Source: Streptomyces sp. TLI_171 | Lineage (GTDB): Bacteria; Actinomycetota; Actinomycetes; Streptomycetales; Streptomycetaceae | Reading direction: 5' to 3' | DNA: 64,000 nt | Assembly (NCBI RefSeq): GCF_003610255.1 | Contig: NZ_RAPS01000001.1 | Span: 744,001-808,000 of the forward strand | Shown: one piece after another, positions 7,960 through 16,709 of the stretch | How positions within the stretch are numbered: position 1 is the first letter of the stretch | Layout: every line of letters begins with the position of its first letter | Program-made: the position numbers and the translations under genes | Notes under the pieces: model-generated | Databases searched by the model: none | What the model saw: the letters and a program-made list of their open reading frames with translations, nothing else | Told to the model about the DNA's origin: nothing

Positions 7960-8075
7960 CCGCCCCGGCCCCGCGGCCGGGGCGGGAGCGCGTCGGCCGG
8001 TGGGCGTCCGCGGCGCGGGGTAGGTTCGGGCGACCGGGGAACGCCGGTGCCGTTCGATCTACCCATGGAGCAGCT

Positions 8076-9185
8076 GTGCCCACCGCCGACGAGTTGATCA
8101 GTGCCGGGACCGTCCACGGGTTGGCGGCGGTGCTCCGGGAGGCCGCGCCGCGCGCGTCCGACTGGCGGGCGGTCACCGGGAGCGCGGCGGGCCTGGGCGC
8201 GCTCGGGCTGAGCGAGCGGGCCCGGACGGTGGGCGCGGCGATGCTGGCCGATGTCGGCGGCGGCTACGGGGAGTTGGCGTCCGCGGTGCGGGCGGCGCTG
8301 GCCCGGCCGGAGCTGACGGGGTGGATGATCTGGCCGGTCAGCGAGGCGGTCGCGACGGCGGCCACCGCACCGGGCGGTGACTTCGCGGACGGCCTGCACC
8401 TGCTGGCGGAGCTGACACCGCGGCTGACGGCCGAGTTCGCGCTGCGTGGCTTCCTGCTCGCCGACCTGGACCGCAGCCTGGCCGCCGCGCTGGCCTGGAC
8501 CCGGTCGCCGGACCCGGCGGTGCGCCGGCTGGCCTCGGAGGGCACCCGGCCGAGGCTGCCGTGGGCACGGCAGGTTCCGGCGCTGACGGCGGCGCCGGGG
8601 GTGACGCTGCCGATCCTGGACGCGCTGTACCGGGACGAGGACGAGGTGGTGCGCCGCTCGGTGGCCAACCACCTCAACGACCTGTCCCGGCTGGACCCCG
8701 GGCTGGCCACCGCGACGGCCGCCGGGTGGGCCCGGCGGGCGGACGGCGCCACCGCCTCGGTGGTGCGGCACGCGATGCGCACGCTGGTGAAGGACGGCGA
8801 CCCGGCGGCGCTGGAGCTGGTCGGCTTCCACGGCGGGCGGGAGGACCTGCGGGTGCTCGGGCCGCTGCTGGAGCGGGCCGAAGTGCCGGTCGGCGGCGCG
8901 CTGACCTTCACCGCCCGGGTCACCAACGTCTCCGACGCGCCGGTGTCGCTGGTCATCGACTACGTGGTCCACCACCGGAAGGCCAACGGCCGGACGTCGC
9001 CGAAGGTCTTCAAACTCACCAAGCGCAACCTGGAGCCGGGCGCGTCCGCCGAGCTGACCCGCAGTCACTCGTTCCGGCCGATCAGCACCCGGGTCTACCA
9101 CCCGGGCGAGCACGCCCTTCAACTCCAGGTCAACGGGCACCGGTTCGACACCGCGGTGTTCGAACTGACGCCCGCGCAGGGGTAA
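8076..9185 (+). CDS. AlkC-type DNA alkylation repair protein (HEAT-like repeats plus Ig-like domain)
   Basis: This 369-residue protein starts at GTG 8076 with GGAG 7 nt upstream. Residues about 1-250 are helical HEAT-like repeats (for example [20 protein letters not shown] and [15 protein letters not shown]), as in DNA alkylation repair glycosylases of the AlkC/AlkD superfamily. Residues about 265-369 form a beta-sandwich ([20 protein letters not shown] to [10 protein letters not shown]) like the Ig domain that distinguishes AlkC from AlkD. Known AlkC enzymes excise 3-methylcytosine and 3-methyladenine from DNA. Catalytic residues were not assigned. It is a monocistronic gene. Confidence 0.85.
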   Translation: MPTADELISAGTVHGLAAVLREAAPRASDWRAVTGSAAGLGALGLSERARTVGAAMLADVGGGYGELASAVRAALARPELTGWMIWPVSEAVATAATAPGGDFADGLHLLAELTPRLTAEFALRGFLLADLDRSLAAALAWTRSPDPAVRRLASEGTRPRLPWARQVPALTAAPGVTLPILDALYRDEDEVVRRSVANHLNDLSRLDPGLATATAAGWARRADGATASVVRHAMRTLVKDGDPAALELVGFHGGREDLRVLGPLLERAEVPVGGALTFTARVTNVSDAPVSLVIDYVVHHRKANGRTSPKVFKLTKRNLEPGASAELTRSHSFRPISTRVYHPGEHALQLQVNGHRFDTAVFELTPAQG

Positions 9186-9282
9186 CCGGGGACCCGCCGG
9201 ACCGAATCGGCCGATTCGCGGGAGGATCGGCGTAGGTTCGGCTGCAGGCGCGACCGCGCCGTGTGCGGAGAGGGGTTGTCGG

Positions 9283-10368
9283 ATGGCTCAGGTGGTCCGG
9301 GGTGTGATCGCGCGTGCGAAGGACGCACCGGTGGAGGTGGTGCCGATCGTGGTGCCGGACCCGGGGCCGGGCGAGGCGGTGGTGCGGGTGCAGGCCTGCG
9401 GGGTGTGCCACACCGACCTGCACTACCGGGAGGGCGGGATCAACGACGAGTTCCCGTTCCTGCTCGGGCACGAGGCGGCGGGCGTCGTCGAGACGGTCGG
9501 CCCGGGCGTCGAGGAGGTCGCGCCGGGCGACTTCGTGATCCTCAACTGGCGTGCGGTGTGCGGCCGTTGCCGGGCCTGTCGGCGCGGCCGGCCGTGGTAC
9601 TGCTTCGCCACCCACAACGCCGCGCAGAAGATGACGCTGGAGGACGGCACGCCGCTCTCCCCCGCGCTGGGCATCGGCGCGTTCGCCGAGAAGACCCTGG
9701 TCGCGGCCGGCCAGTGCACCAAGGTCGACCCGGCGGCCTCCCCGGCCGCGGCCGGCCTGCTGGGCTGCGGCGTGATGGCCGGGCTCGGCGCGGCGATCAA
9801 CACCGGTCAGGTCGGCCGGGGCGACACCGTCGCGGTGATCGGCTGCGGCGGCGTGGGCAACGCGGCGATCGTCGGCTCCCGGCTGGCCGGCGCGGCCCGG
9901 ATCATCGCCGTCGACGTCGACGAGCGCAAGCTCACCACCGCGCTGGGCCTGGGCGCCACCCACACCGTCGACTCCCGTTCGGTGGACCCGGTGGAGGCGA
10001 TCCGCGAACTGACCGGCGGGCACGGCGCGGACGTGGTGATCGAGGCGGTCGGCCGCCCCGAGACGTACAAGCAGGCGTTCTACGCCCGCGACCTGGCGGG
10101 CACCGTGGTGCTGGTGGGCGTGCCCACGCCGGAGATGACGCTGGAGCTGCCGCTGCTGGACGTGTTCGGCCGCGGCGGCGCGCTGAAGTCCTCCTGGTAC
10201 GGCGACTGCCTGCCCGACCGGGACTTCCCGATGCTGATCGACCTGTACCTGCAGGGGCGGCTCGACCTGGACGCGTTCGTCAGCGAGACCATCCCGCTGG
10301 ACGGCGTCGAGGAGGCGTTCGCCCGCATGCAGCGCGGCGAGGTGCTCCGCTCGGTGGTGCTGTTCTGA
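9283..10368 (+). CDS. S-(hydroxymethyl)mycothiol dehydrogenase (zinc MDR family)
   Basis: This 361-residue medium-chain dehydrogenase matches MscR-type proteins in length. Catalytic zinc ligands appear as [10 protein letters not shown] (Cys near 39) and GHEAAGVV. The structural zinc site is [15 protein letters not shown], and the NAD-binding loop is GCGGVGNAA near residue 180. In actinomycetes the enzyme oxidises the spontaneous adduct of formaldehyde with mycothiol. ATG 9283 follows AGAGGGG. The gene overlaps the next ATG by one base (TGATG), coupling it to a hydrolase that probably acts in the same detoxification route. Confidence 0.93.
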   Translation: MAQVVRGVIARAKDAPVEVVPIVVPDPGPGEAVVRVQACGVCHTDLHYREGGINDEFPFLLGHEAAGVVETVGPGVEEVAPGDFVILNWRAVCGRCRACRRGRPWYCFATHNAAQKMTLEDGTPLSPALGIGAFAEKTLVAAGQCTKVDPAASPAAAGLLGCGVMAGLGAAINTGQVGRGDTVAVIGCGGVGNAAIVGSRLAGAARIIAVDVDERKLTTALGLGATHTVDSRSVDPVEAIRELTGGHGADVVIEAVGRPETYKQAFYARDLAGTVVLVGVPTPEMTLELPLLDVFGRGGALKSSWYGDCLPDRDFPMLIDLYLQGRLDLDAFVSETIPLDGVEEAFARMQRGEVLRSVVLF

Positions 10369-10997
10369 TGGCCGCCCGGATCGAACACCTGGTCACCGCA
10401 GGCGAGTTCAGCCTGGACGGCGGCACCTGGCAGGTCGACAACAACGTCTGGATCCTCGGCGACGACGAGGAGGCGCTGGTCATCGACGCGGCCCACGACG
10501 CCGAGGCGATCCTCGCCGCGCTGGGCGGGCGGCGGCTGGTCGCCATCGTCTCCACCCACGCCCACAACGACCACGTCGACGCCGCCCCGGCGCTGGCCGA
10601 CCGCACCGGCGCGCCGATCCTGCTGCACCCCGCCGACGAGGTGCTGTGGCGACAGACCCACCCCGACCGCAAGCCGGACGCCCCGCTCGCCGACGGTCAG
10701 CACCTCACCGTCGCCGGAACGGATTTGACGGTCCTTCACACCCCCGGCCACAGCCCGGGCGCGGTCAGCCTGTACGCGCCGGAGCTCGGCACCGTGTTCA
10801 CCGGAGACACCCTGTTCGCGGGCGGACCGGGCGCGACCGGGCGTTCGTTCTCCGACTTCCCGACCATCGTGGACTCGATCCGCGGCCGTCTGCTGACCCT
10901 CCCGCCGGAGACGGTCGTCCGAACCGGGCACGGCGACTCCACCACGGTCGGCGCCGAGGCGCCGCACCTGGAGGAGTGGATCGCCCGGGGCCACTGA
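10368..10997 (+). CDS. metallo-beta-lactamase-fold hydrolase, mycothiol-linked
   Basis: This 209-residue protein carries the metal-binding motif STHAHNDHVDA (residues about 58-68), then HTPGHSPGAVSLY and FTGDTLFAGG, and a late RTGHGDST histidine, matching glyoxalase II-like enzymes. Its ATG overlaps the stop of the mycothiol dehydrogenase gene. That coupling is common in actinobacteria and suggests it hydrolyses the S-formyl-mycothiol product. This role is inferred from context, not from the sequence alone. Confidence 0.9.
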   Translation: MAARIEHLVTAGEFSLDGGTWQVDNNVWILGDDEEALVIDAAHDAEAILAALGGRRLVAIVSTHAHNDHVDAAPALADRTGAPILLHPADEVLWRQTHPDRKPDAPLADGQHLTVAGTDLTVLHTPGHSPGAVSLYAPELGTVFTGDTLFAGGPGATGRSFSDFPTIVDSIRGRLLTLPPETVVRTGHGDSTTVGAEAPHLEEWIARGH

Positions 10998-11087
10998 TCC
11001 GCCACCGGGGTGGGTGTCGTGCGCCGTCCCGGCGTCGTGCTCTGTCCCGGTGGCGTCCTCGGCCCTACACTCGGCCCGGCAAGTACC

Positions 11088-11101
11088 TTACCGGCGAGTA
11101 A
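11088..11101. promoter_or_regulatory. small palindrome upstream of the amidase gene
   Basis: TTAC-CGGCGA-GTAA is a 4-bp dyad located 16 bp upstream of the amidase ATG. It resembles short TetR-family operators in streptomycetes. No regulator gene is adjacent, so binding is speculative. Confidence 0.3.
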
Positions 11102-11116
11102 CAGCAGGGGGTCGGG

Positions 11117-12528
11117 ATGGCCGGCGAACGGGTCCACGCGTTCGGCGACGACGCACTGGGCGAGCACGACGCGGTGGCACTGGCGGCGCTGGTCCGCTCC
11201 GGGGCGGTGAGCCCGGGCGAACTCGCCGCCGCGGCCGCCGCGCGCGCCGCCCGGGTCGACGCCGCGCTCGCACCGGTCGCCTTCGCCGACTACCGGCAGC
11301 AGCCGCACCGCTCCGGGCGCGGCGCCGACGCGCCGCTGCACGGCGTCCCCACCTACCTCAAGGACAACGTCGACCTGGCCGGGATGCCCACCGGCCACGG
11401 CAGCGCCGCCTTCCGCCCGCGCCCCGCCCGCCGCAGCGCCCCCTTCGCGGAGCAACTGCTCGGCACGGGCCTGGCGGTGCTCGGCAAGACCCGGCTGCCC
11501 GAGTTCGGCCTCAACGCGTCCACCGAGTACGCGAGCGCCGAGCCGGTCCGCAACCCGTGGCGCCCCTCGCACTCGCCGGGCGCCTCCTCCGGCGGCGCGG
11601 CCGCACTGGTCGCCGCCGGCGTGGTCCCGATCGCGCACGCCAACGACGGCGGCGGCTCGATCCGGATCCCCGCCGCGTGCTGCGGCCTGATCGGCCTGAA
11701 ACCCACCCGGGGCCGGCTGGTCGCCAACGACCAGGGCCGCCGGCTCCCCATCGACCTGGTCACCGACGGCGTGCTGACCCGCTCCGTCCGCGACACCGCC
11801 GCGTTCTTCGCCGCCGCCGAACAGCTCCACCGCAACCCCGCCCTCCCGCCGCTCGGCCTGGTCGAAGGCCCGGGCGACCGCCCGCTGCGGATCGGCGTCG
11901 TCCTCGGCTCACCGCTCGCCGAGGTCGACGCGCCGACCCGCCGCGCCGTCGAGGACACCGCGCTGCGCCTGGAGGCGATGGGCCACCGCATCGAACCCGC
12001 CGTCCTGCCCTTCGGCACCGACTTCCAACGCGACTTCACCCTCTACTGGGGCTTCATCGCCTTCCTGATCGCCGCCACCGGCCGCCTCCTGCTCGACCCC
12101 ACCTTCCGCGCCGCCGGCCTCGACGGACTCACCTCCGGCCTGCGCTCCACCTTCCACCGCCGCTTCCACCGCACCCCGGGCGTGCTGCGCCGACTGCGCG
12201 CCGCCACGCCCGCCTACGCCGACGTCTTCCACCACCACGACGTGGTGCTCTCTCCCGTCCTGGCCCACACCACCCCGCCGCTCGGCCACCTCAGCCCCAA
12301 CGTCCCCTTCGACGAACTCCTCTCCCGCCTCCAGCGCTACGTCGCCTTCACCCCCGTCCACAACGTCACCGGGGCACCCGGCCTCGCCCTCCCCACTCCC
12401 ACCGCCCCCGACGGCCTCCCCTCGGCGTCCACCTCTCCGCCCCCCACGGCCAGGAACGCCGGCTCCTCGAACTCGCCTACGCCCTCGAAGCCGACCGCCC
12501 CTGGCCCCGCATCCAGCACCCGGCCTGA
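11117..12528 (+). pseudogene. amidase-signature hydrolase with a C-terminal frameshift
   Basis: ATG 11117 follows a GGGGGTCGGG ribosome site. The frame encodes an amidase: catalytic Lys in HGVPTYLKDNVDL, the Ser-rich SPGASSGGAAA, and NDGGGSIRIPAACCGLIGLKPTRGR with the nucleophilic Ser. Up to GLALPTPTAPDGLP the reading is normal. After a run of four C at 12418-12421 the frame becomes Pro/Ser-rich nonsense. Inserting one C restores GVHLSAPHGQERRLLELAYA and a stop at 12526-12528, where amidases normally end. The gene is either truncated by a 1-bp deletion or the base was miscalled. Without correction translation runs on with an unrelated tail. Substrate unknown. Confidence 0.85.
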
Positions 12529-12668
12529 CCGGCCGGCCGCCAAGCCCCGCCCCGACCCGGCCCCGGCGGGCCCGGGTGTCTCGGGGACGCCGCCGCCGGG
12601 TACCAGGCAGTCCATGCTCCGCATGACGGCCCGTCACATCCGGTCCGAGGGTGGTGAGCCCGACGCCG

Positions 12669-12845
12669 TCAGCGGCAGATCCAGTGACTGTCGCGGATCG
12701 GGTGCTCGAACCGCTCGCCGCCCGAGCGAGTCACCACGACTCCGTCGCCCTGGTAGGCGACCCGGTCGCCCGCCGCGACGAACAGTGGTCCGTCCAACTC
12801 GACCTGAAAGTCGGAGCGGAACAGGAACTCACTGAGCAGAAGCAT
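12669..12845 (-). CDS. 58-residue hypothetical protein
   Basis: A short frame from ATG 12845 encodes an acidic, beta-rich sequence with SDFQVELDGPLFVAAGDR, VAYQGDGVVVTRSGGERF and a C-terminal HWICR. Its composition is protein-like (many V, F, D), unlike the Arg/Pro/Ala shadows of this region. It lies 14 bp after the stop of the P-loop gene on the same strand. I do not recognise the family. No strong ribosome site is visible, so coupling to the upstream gene is possible. Confidence 0.5.
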   Translation of the reverse strand: MLLLSEFLFRSDFQVELDGPLFVAAGDRVAYQGDGVVVTRSGGERFEHPIRDSHWICR

Positions 12846-12859
12846 CCGCGGGACCGGGG

Positions 12860-13501
12860 TCAGGCCGGGGTGAAGCGGACGGCGGTGAGGCGTTCGCGGG
12901 TGGTGGCGTCGGCGAGGACGACGGAGCGGGCGGCGGGGAAGGCGGTGGGGCCGTGCTGGGCGAGGGCGGTGAGGAGGCGGGTGGTACCGCGGAGGTGGAG
13001 GTGGAAGGTGCGGGGGGCGGTGGTGCGGGCGCGGGCGTGCTGGCCGGCCAGCGCTTCGGACGCGGAGACGGCGAGCAGGACCACGTGGAGCTCGCGGCCG
13101 TGGCGCCGGGCCCAGTGGGCGAGGGCCCGGCGCATCCAGCGGCGGCTGCCGCAGTCGTGGACCAGCAGCGGTCCGGGCCGGGCGAACGCGGCGCGGGTGC
13201 GCAGCAGGTGGAGCAGCCGGGCGGCGGGCCGGTAGGCGGGGTACGGGAGCCAGTCGGGCATCGCGGCCTCGCAGGCGAGGCGGGTGGTGCGCGGGTCGAC
13301 GACGGCGGTGCGGGCGACGTCCCAGCGGCGCAGCAGGGTGCTCTTGCCGCTGCCGGGGACGCCGCCGACCACCACCACGGCGGTGGCGGGGTAACGGAGG
13401 GTCAGCGGTGGGCCGGGGTGCCCGCGCAGGTCGGTGAGGCCGCTGGGCGCGAGTTCCTCGGGCAGGGTCGGTCCGGCGCCCTCCTCGCACAGCGCTCCCA
13501 C
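12860..13501 (-). CDS. P-loop ATP-binding protein (zeta-toxin/kinase-like)
   Basis: This 213-residue protein starts at GTG 13501 behind GAGGGGGAG. A clear Walker A, VVVGGVPGSGKSTLLRRW, lies near residues 40-57. LLVHDCGSRRWMRRAL (near 112) could supply the base- or metal-binding acidic residue. The layout recalls small nucleotide or sugar kinases and zeta-toxin-like phosphotransferases. The substrate cannot be assigned. The upstream region carries three near-identical 9-bp repeats (13538-13563). Confidence 0.7.
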   Translation of the reverse strand: MGALCEEGAGPTLPEELAPSGLTDLRGHPGPPLTLRYPATAVVVVGGVPGSGKSTLLRRWDVARTAVVDPRTTRLACEAAMPDWLPYPAYRPAARLLHLLRTRAAFARPGPLLVHDCGSRRWMRRALAHWARRHGRELHVVLLAVSASEALAGQHARARTTAPRTFHLHLRGTTRLLTALAQHGPTAFPAARSVVLADATTRERLTAVRFTPA

Positions 13502-13537
13502 CGTTCTCCCCCTCGTCCGTTGCCCGGCTGATCCGCT

Positions 13538-13563
13538 CGAACTGTTCGAACTGTTCGACGGTT
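13538..13563. repeat. tandem CGAACTGTT repeats upstream of the P-loop gene
   Basis: CGAACTGTT occurs twice without a gap (13538-13546, 13547-13555) and is followed by a degenerate copy, CGACGGTT. Each unit contains the dyad GAAC-T-GTTC, so the array resembles an operator for a dimeric regulator. It lies 37 bp upstream of the GTG of the P-loop gene. Confidence 0.5.
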
Positions 13564-13613
13564 CGGCAGCCTATCGGGGCGGGCGGGACGCGGTTCGGCC
13601 CGGTCCGGCCGGT

Positions 13614-13811
13614 TCAGCCGCGGTCGAGCCGGATCGCTCGGCCGGGGCAGGCGGCGACGGCGTCCTCGGCGACGGCCAGCAGCTCGGCGGGCGGTTCGGC
13701 GGCGAGCAGGACCACGAGGCCGTCCTCCTCGCGCTGGTCGAACAGTTCGGGGGCGGCGAGGACGCACTGCCCGGCGCCGCAGCACCGGTCCTGGTCGACG
13801 TGCAGGTTCAT
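13614..13811 (-). CDS. [3Fe-4S]-type ferredoxin
   Basis: This 65-residue ferredoxin starts at ATG 13811. The cluster motif is C10-x2-A13-x2-C16 (DRCCGAGQCV) with C55 in AACPG. Alanine at the third position indicates a 3Fe-4S rather than a 4Fe-4S cluster, as in the SuaB/SoyB ferredoxins that serve CYP105-type P450s. It follows the P450 gene by 20 bp on the same strand and almost certainly hands electrons to it. No reductase gene is nearby. Confidence 0.93.
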   Translation of the reverse strand: MNLHVDQDRCCGAGQCVLAAPELFDQREEDGLVVLLAAEPPAELLAVAEDAVAACPGRAIRLDRG

Positions 13812-13831
13812 CGGTGTTCCCTTCTCGGCCG

Positions 13832-15034
13832 TCACCAGGCGACGGGCAGCGCGTGGACGCCGTAGACGACCATCTCGTGACGGAACCTCAGCTCCTCGAA
13901 CGGCACGGCGAGCCGCAGCCCGGGGAGCCGGCGCAGCAGGGTCTCCAGCGCGATCTCCAGTTCCAGCCGGGCCAGCGGCTGGCCGAGGCACTGGTGGACG
14001 CCGAACCCGAAGGCGAGGTGGCGGCGGGTGTCGCGGGCGAGGTCGAGGGTGTCGCCGTCGGGGTAGCGCCGCTCGTCCCGGTTGGCGGTGTTGATCTGAC
14101 AGACGACGCCCTCGCCGGCCCGGATCAGCACGCCGCCGACTTCGACGTCCTCGACGGCGACCCGGGTGAGTCCGGTGTGCACGACGGTGAGGTGGCGGAG
14201 GAGTTCCTCGACCGCGGCGGGGGTGGTTTCGGGGTGGGCGCGCAGGCGGGCGAGCTGGTCGGGGTGGCGGAGCAGGTCGAGGACGGACAGCGCGGTCATG
14301 TTGGCGGTGGTCTCGTGCCCGGCCACCAGCAGCAGGCGGCCCATGGTGCTGATCTCCGCGGTGGTGAGTTCGCCGCGGGCGACCAGCCGGCTGAGGATGC
14401 CGTCGTCGGGGTGGTGGCGCTTGGCCTCGGTGAGCGCGTCGAGGTAGCCGGCCAGGCGGTCCTGGGCGGCGGCGATCTCCGCCACGGGGGCGTCGCGGCG
14501 CAGCAGGGTGCGGCTGCACTCCTGGAAGAAGGCGTGGTCCTGGTAGGGGACGCCGAGCAGCAGGCAGATCACCAGCGAGGGCAGCGGCAGGGCGAAGTCG
14601 GCGACCAGGTCGGCGGTGGTGCGGCCGTCGGCGGTCATCCGGTCGATGAGTTCGTCGGCGGTGCGCTGGATCGCGGGGCGCAGCAGTGCGGTGCGGCGGA
14701 GGGTGAAGTCGCCGGTCAGCATGCGGCGCAGTCGGGCGTGCTCGGGGTCGTCCATCCTGATGAACGTCGGTGAGCCGGTGCTGAGTTCGCGGGCGCCGGC
14801 GCTGAGGAACGGGAAGCCGGGGCGGGTGGCGTCGGCGCTGAACCGGGGGTCGGCGAGGACGTCGCGGGCGTCCTGGTGACGGGTGATCAGCCAGCACGGG
14901 GTGCCGTCCCAGAGGCGGATGCGGCTGACGGCCTGTTCCTCCCGGGCCTGCTGGTAGGCGGGCGGGGGCGCGAACGGGCAGGTGCCGCGCGGGGCGGGGT
15001 GGCTGGTGGGGGAGGTCGGGGCGGCGGTGGCCAT
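13832..15034 (-). CDS. cytochrome P450 (CYP105-like)
   Basis: This 400-residue soluble bacterial P450 has the I-helix motif LLLVAGHETTANM (near 245), ExxR in AVEELLRHLT (near 285) and the heme loop FGFGVHQCLGQPLARLE with the axial Cys near residue 350. ATG 15034 follows GGAAGGGAA and gives the usual length. It is paired with a 3Fe-4S ferredoxin. The substrate is unknown; members of this group hydroxylate xenobiotics or polyketide and terpenoid intermediates. No biosynthetic genes sit beside it, so a stand-alone detoxifying role is plausible. Confidence 0.93.
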   Translation of the reverse strand: MATAAPTSPTSHPAPRGTCPFAPPPAYQQAREEQAVSRIRLWDGTPCWLITRHQDARDVLADPRFSADATRPGFPFLSAGARELSTGSPTFIRMDDPEHARLRRMLTGDFTLRRTALLRPAIQRTADELIDRMTADGRTTADLVADFALPLPSLVICLLLGVPYQDHAFFQECSRTLLRRDAPVAEIAAAQDRLAGYLDALTEAKRHHPDDGILSRLVARGELTTAEISTMGRLLLVAGHETTANMTALSVLDLLRHPDQLARLRAHPETTPAAVEELLRHLTVVHTGLTRVAVEDVEVGGVLIRAGEGVVCQINTANRDERRYPDGDTLDLARDTRRHLAFGFGVHQCLGQPLARLELEIALETLLRRLPGLRLAVPFEELRFRHEMVVYGVHALPVAW

Positions 15035-15387
15035 CGTGGGTTCCCTTCCCGGCAGTTGGGCCGCCGGGCCGGGTCGGGGTGAACGGGGCCGTGGCGGCGC
15101 GGACCTCGGCACTTGGATGCCTCGGGCAACTAACTCACCGTCACGCTAACTCGCGTTCCGTGGCCGGGGAAAGCACGCCGGGCCCATCGACGCCAATCTG
15201 TCCGGTTTCCGGCCGTCCACGAATCGTCGGCCGTGGCGGCCCGCGCCACGCCCACCAGCCATGTCCATGCCCGCCCGCCCCGACCGAGCGCGACCGCCCG
15301 GAGGGCGAGAACGGGCCAGTCGCCACCGATGTCAGCCGCCCCGGGGAGCCGGGCCGCGAGCCCGGAGCCGCGCTGCCGACGGCGGAG
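15035..15387. other. 353-bp intergenic region with direct repeats
   Basis: No gene is supported here. Upstream of the P450 start are two copies of CTAACTC (15130-15136 and 15146-15152), spaced 16 bp start to start. Read on the - strand they are GAGTTAG repeats, about one and a half helical turns apart, and could be a regulator site for the P450-ferredoxin pair. The remainder up to the peroxiredoxin stop shows nothing recognisable. Confidence 0.4.
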
Positions 15388-15972
15388 TCAGCCGTGCTGC
15401 GGCAGCGGGGCGGCCCGGAGTTCGGCGGCCAGCGCGAGCACCTGGTCGACGGCCCAGTGGTCGGCGGCGTGGGCCCCGTAGTGGGCGGCCAGCACCCGTC
15501 CGTCGGCGGCCAGCAGGAAGTCGGCGGGCAGGCCGATCCGTCCGCCGAGCGGACGGGAGGCGGGCGGGCGCTCGCGGCCGCGCAGCAGCAGCACGGCGCT
15601 GCGGGCGACCGCGCGGGCGATGGTGGGCCAGACCCGGGGGTCGAGCAGGGCCCGGACGCCGCGCTCGACCCCGTAGGCGCGGTAGAGGCGCTGGTCGGGG
15701 TCGGCGACCAGCGGGAACGGCAGGCCCTGGGCGTGCGGGCGCAGCTCGGCCTCGGGCGAGTGGAACACGGCGGCCTCGATCACGCCGGCGGCACGCAGCT
15801 CCTAGTGCCGGACGGCGAAGGAGCGCAGGTGCAGGTTGCAGACGGGGCAGCCGGCGAACCGGCGGAACTGCAGGTGCAGCAGCCCGCCGGCGGGAACGGG
15901 CGGGAGCTCGGCGCCGGTGGTGTCGGTGGTCGGGAGGATCGGGGCGGTGGTGCCGGACTGCAGTCGGGACAC
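15388..15972 (-). pseudogene. peroxiredoxin-like (AhpC/TSA) gene with an in-frame TAG
   Basis: GTG 15972, behind GAGGAG, opens a 194-codon frame of the AhpC/TSA-like family. The redox motif is RRFAGCPVCNLHLRSF (CPxC), and the C-terminal part has FPLVADPDQRLYRAYGVE and GLPADFLLAADG. Codon 57 (15802-15804 on the + strand) is TAG, directly after SFAVRH and before ELRAAGVIEAAVF, which clearly continues the same protein. Both halves are well conserved, so the stop is recent, a miscalled base (GAG or GAC to TAG), or read through. The gene is divergent from a TetR regulator and shares a perfect operator palindrome with it. Confidence 0.85.
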
Positions 15973-15997
15973 GGTGGCTCCTCGTAGGTGTAGACCG

Positions 15998-16019
15998 TAC
16001 GCCTAAAACTGTAGGCGTA
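15998..16019. promoter_or_regulatory. perfect TetR-type operator palindrome
   Basis: TACGCCTA-AAACTG-TAGGCGTA has perfect 8-bp arms with a 6-nt spacer. It is centred in the 66-bp gap between the divergent peroxiredoxin-like and TetR genes. Its size and place fit an operator of the adjacent regulator that controls both directions. Confidence 0.75.
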
Positions 16020-16038
16020 TGCCCTACGCTGTCAAGTC

Positions 16039-16656
16039 GTGCCCCGCCCACGCTCCCTGACGACCCGCCAGCTCGCCGCCGCCGCGCTCACCGTGATCGA
16101 CCGCGACGGCCTCCCGGCGCTGTCCATGCGCACCGTCGCCGCCGAGCTGGACCGGCGCACCATGGCGCTCTACCGCTACGTCGAGGACCGCGCGGAACTG
16201 GAGTGCCTGGTGGTGGACCTGGCGCTCGGCACCGTCCTGGACCAGGCCGCCCGCACCACGCCGCCGGCCGCCGCCCGGCCCGTGCCGCCGCGGGAGCGGC
16301 TGCTGGAGCTGCTGCAGCTGATGCGCGAGGCGGTCGGCGCGCACCCGGGCGTGCTGCCGCTGGTGGTCCGGCACCACGGGGGCTGCCTGCCCGCGCTGCG
16401 CTGGCGCGAGTGGCTGCTGGAGGCGCTGGCCGCCGCCGGGCTGGACGGACCGCACCGGTCGGCGGCGCTGCACGCGCTGGTCTCGTACGTGATCGGCGCG
16501 CTGGAGCTGGAGCACCGGCCGGCCGAGGACCGCGCCGGGCTCGCCGCGCCGGACGCGTTCCCGCTGCTGGCCGCCGCACTGCCCGGCGCCGCCGACCCCC
16601 GGCAGGTGTACCTGGACGGGGCGCGGGCCGTCCTCGACGGGCTCCGGATCGCCTGA
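16039..16656 (+). CDS. TetR/AcrR-family transcriptional regulator
   Basis: This 205-residue protein starts at GTG 16039. The HTH spans residues about 8-52 (LTTRQLAAAALTVIDRDGLP to MALYRYVEDRAEL). The C-terminal helical domain, with LLELLQLMREAVGAHPGVLPL, resembles the TetR C-terminal (tetracycline-repressor-like) class. It is divergent from the peroxiredoxin-like gene, with a perfect palindrome between them, so it probably represses that gene and itself. The inducer is unknown. Confidence 0.9.
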   Translation: MPRPRSLTTRQLAAAALTVIDRDGLPALSMRTVAAELDRRTMALYRYVEDRAELECLVVDLALGTVLDQAARTTPPAAARPVPPRERLLELLQLMREAVGAHPGVLPLVVRHHGGCLPALRWREWLLEALAAAGLDGPHRSAALHALVSYVIGALELEHRPAEDRAGLAAPDAFPLLAAALPGAADPRQVYLDGARAVLDGLRIA

Positions 16657-16709
16657 CCCTTCCCGACCGGGGGGGGTGCCGCGGACCGCGTTCCGCGATC
16701 GTCTAGAAT

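Noticed and set aside
13614..15034. P450-ferredoxin pair as part of a secondary-metabolite cluster
   Set aside because: The neighbours are an unassigned P-loop gene and a redox gene. No biosynthetic core enzyme is within 8 kb.
15802..15804. Selenocysteine or pyrrolysine decoding at the internal stop of the peroxiredoxin-like gene
   Set aside because: The codon is TAG, not TGA, so selenocysteine is excluded. No pyrrolysine genes are visible, and the position is not at the redox Cys. A mutation or base error is simpler.
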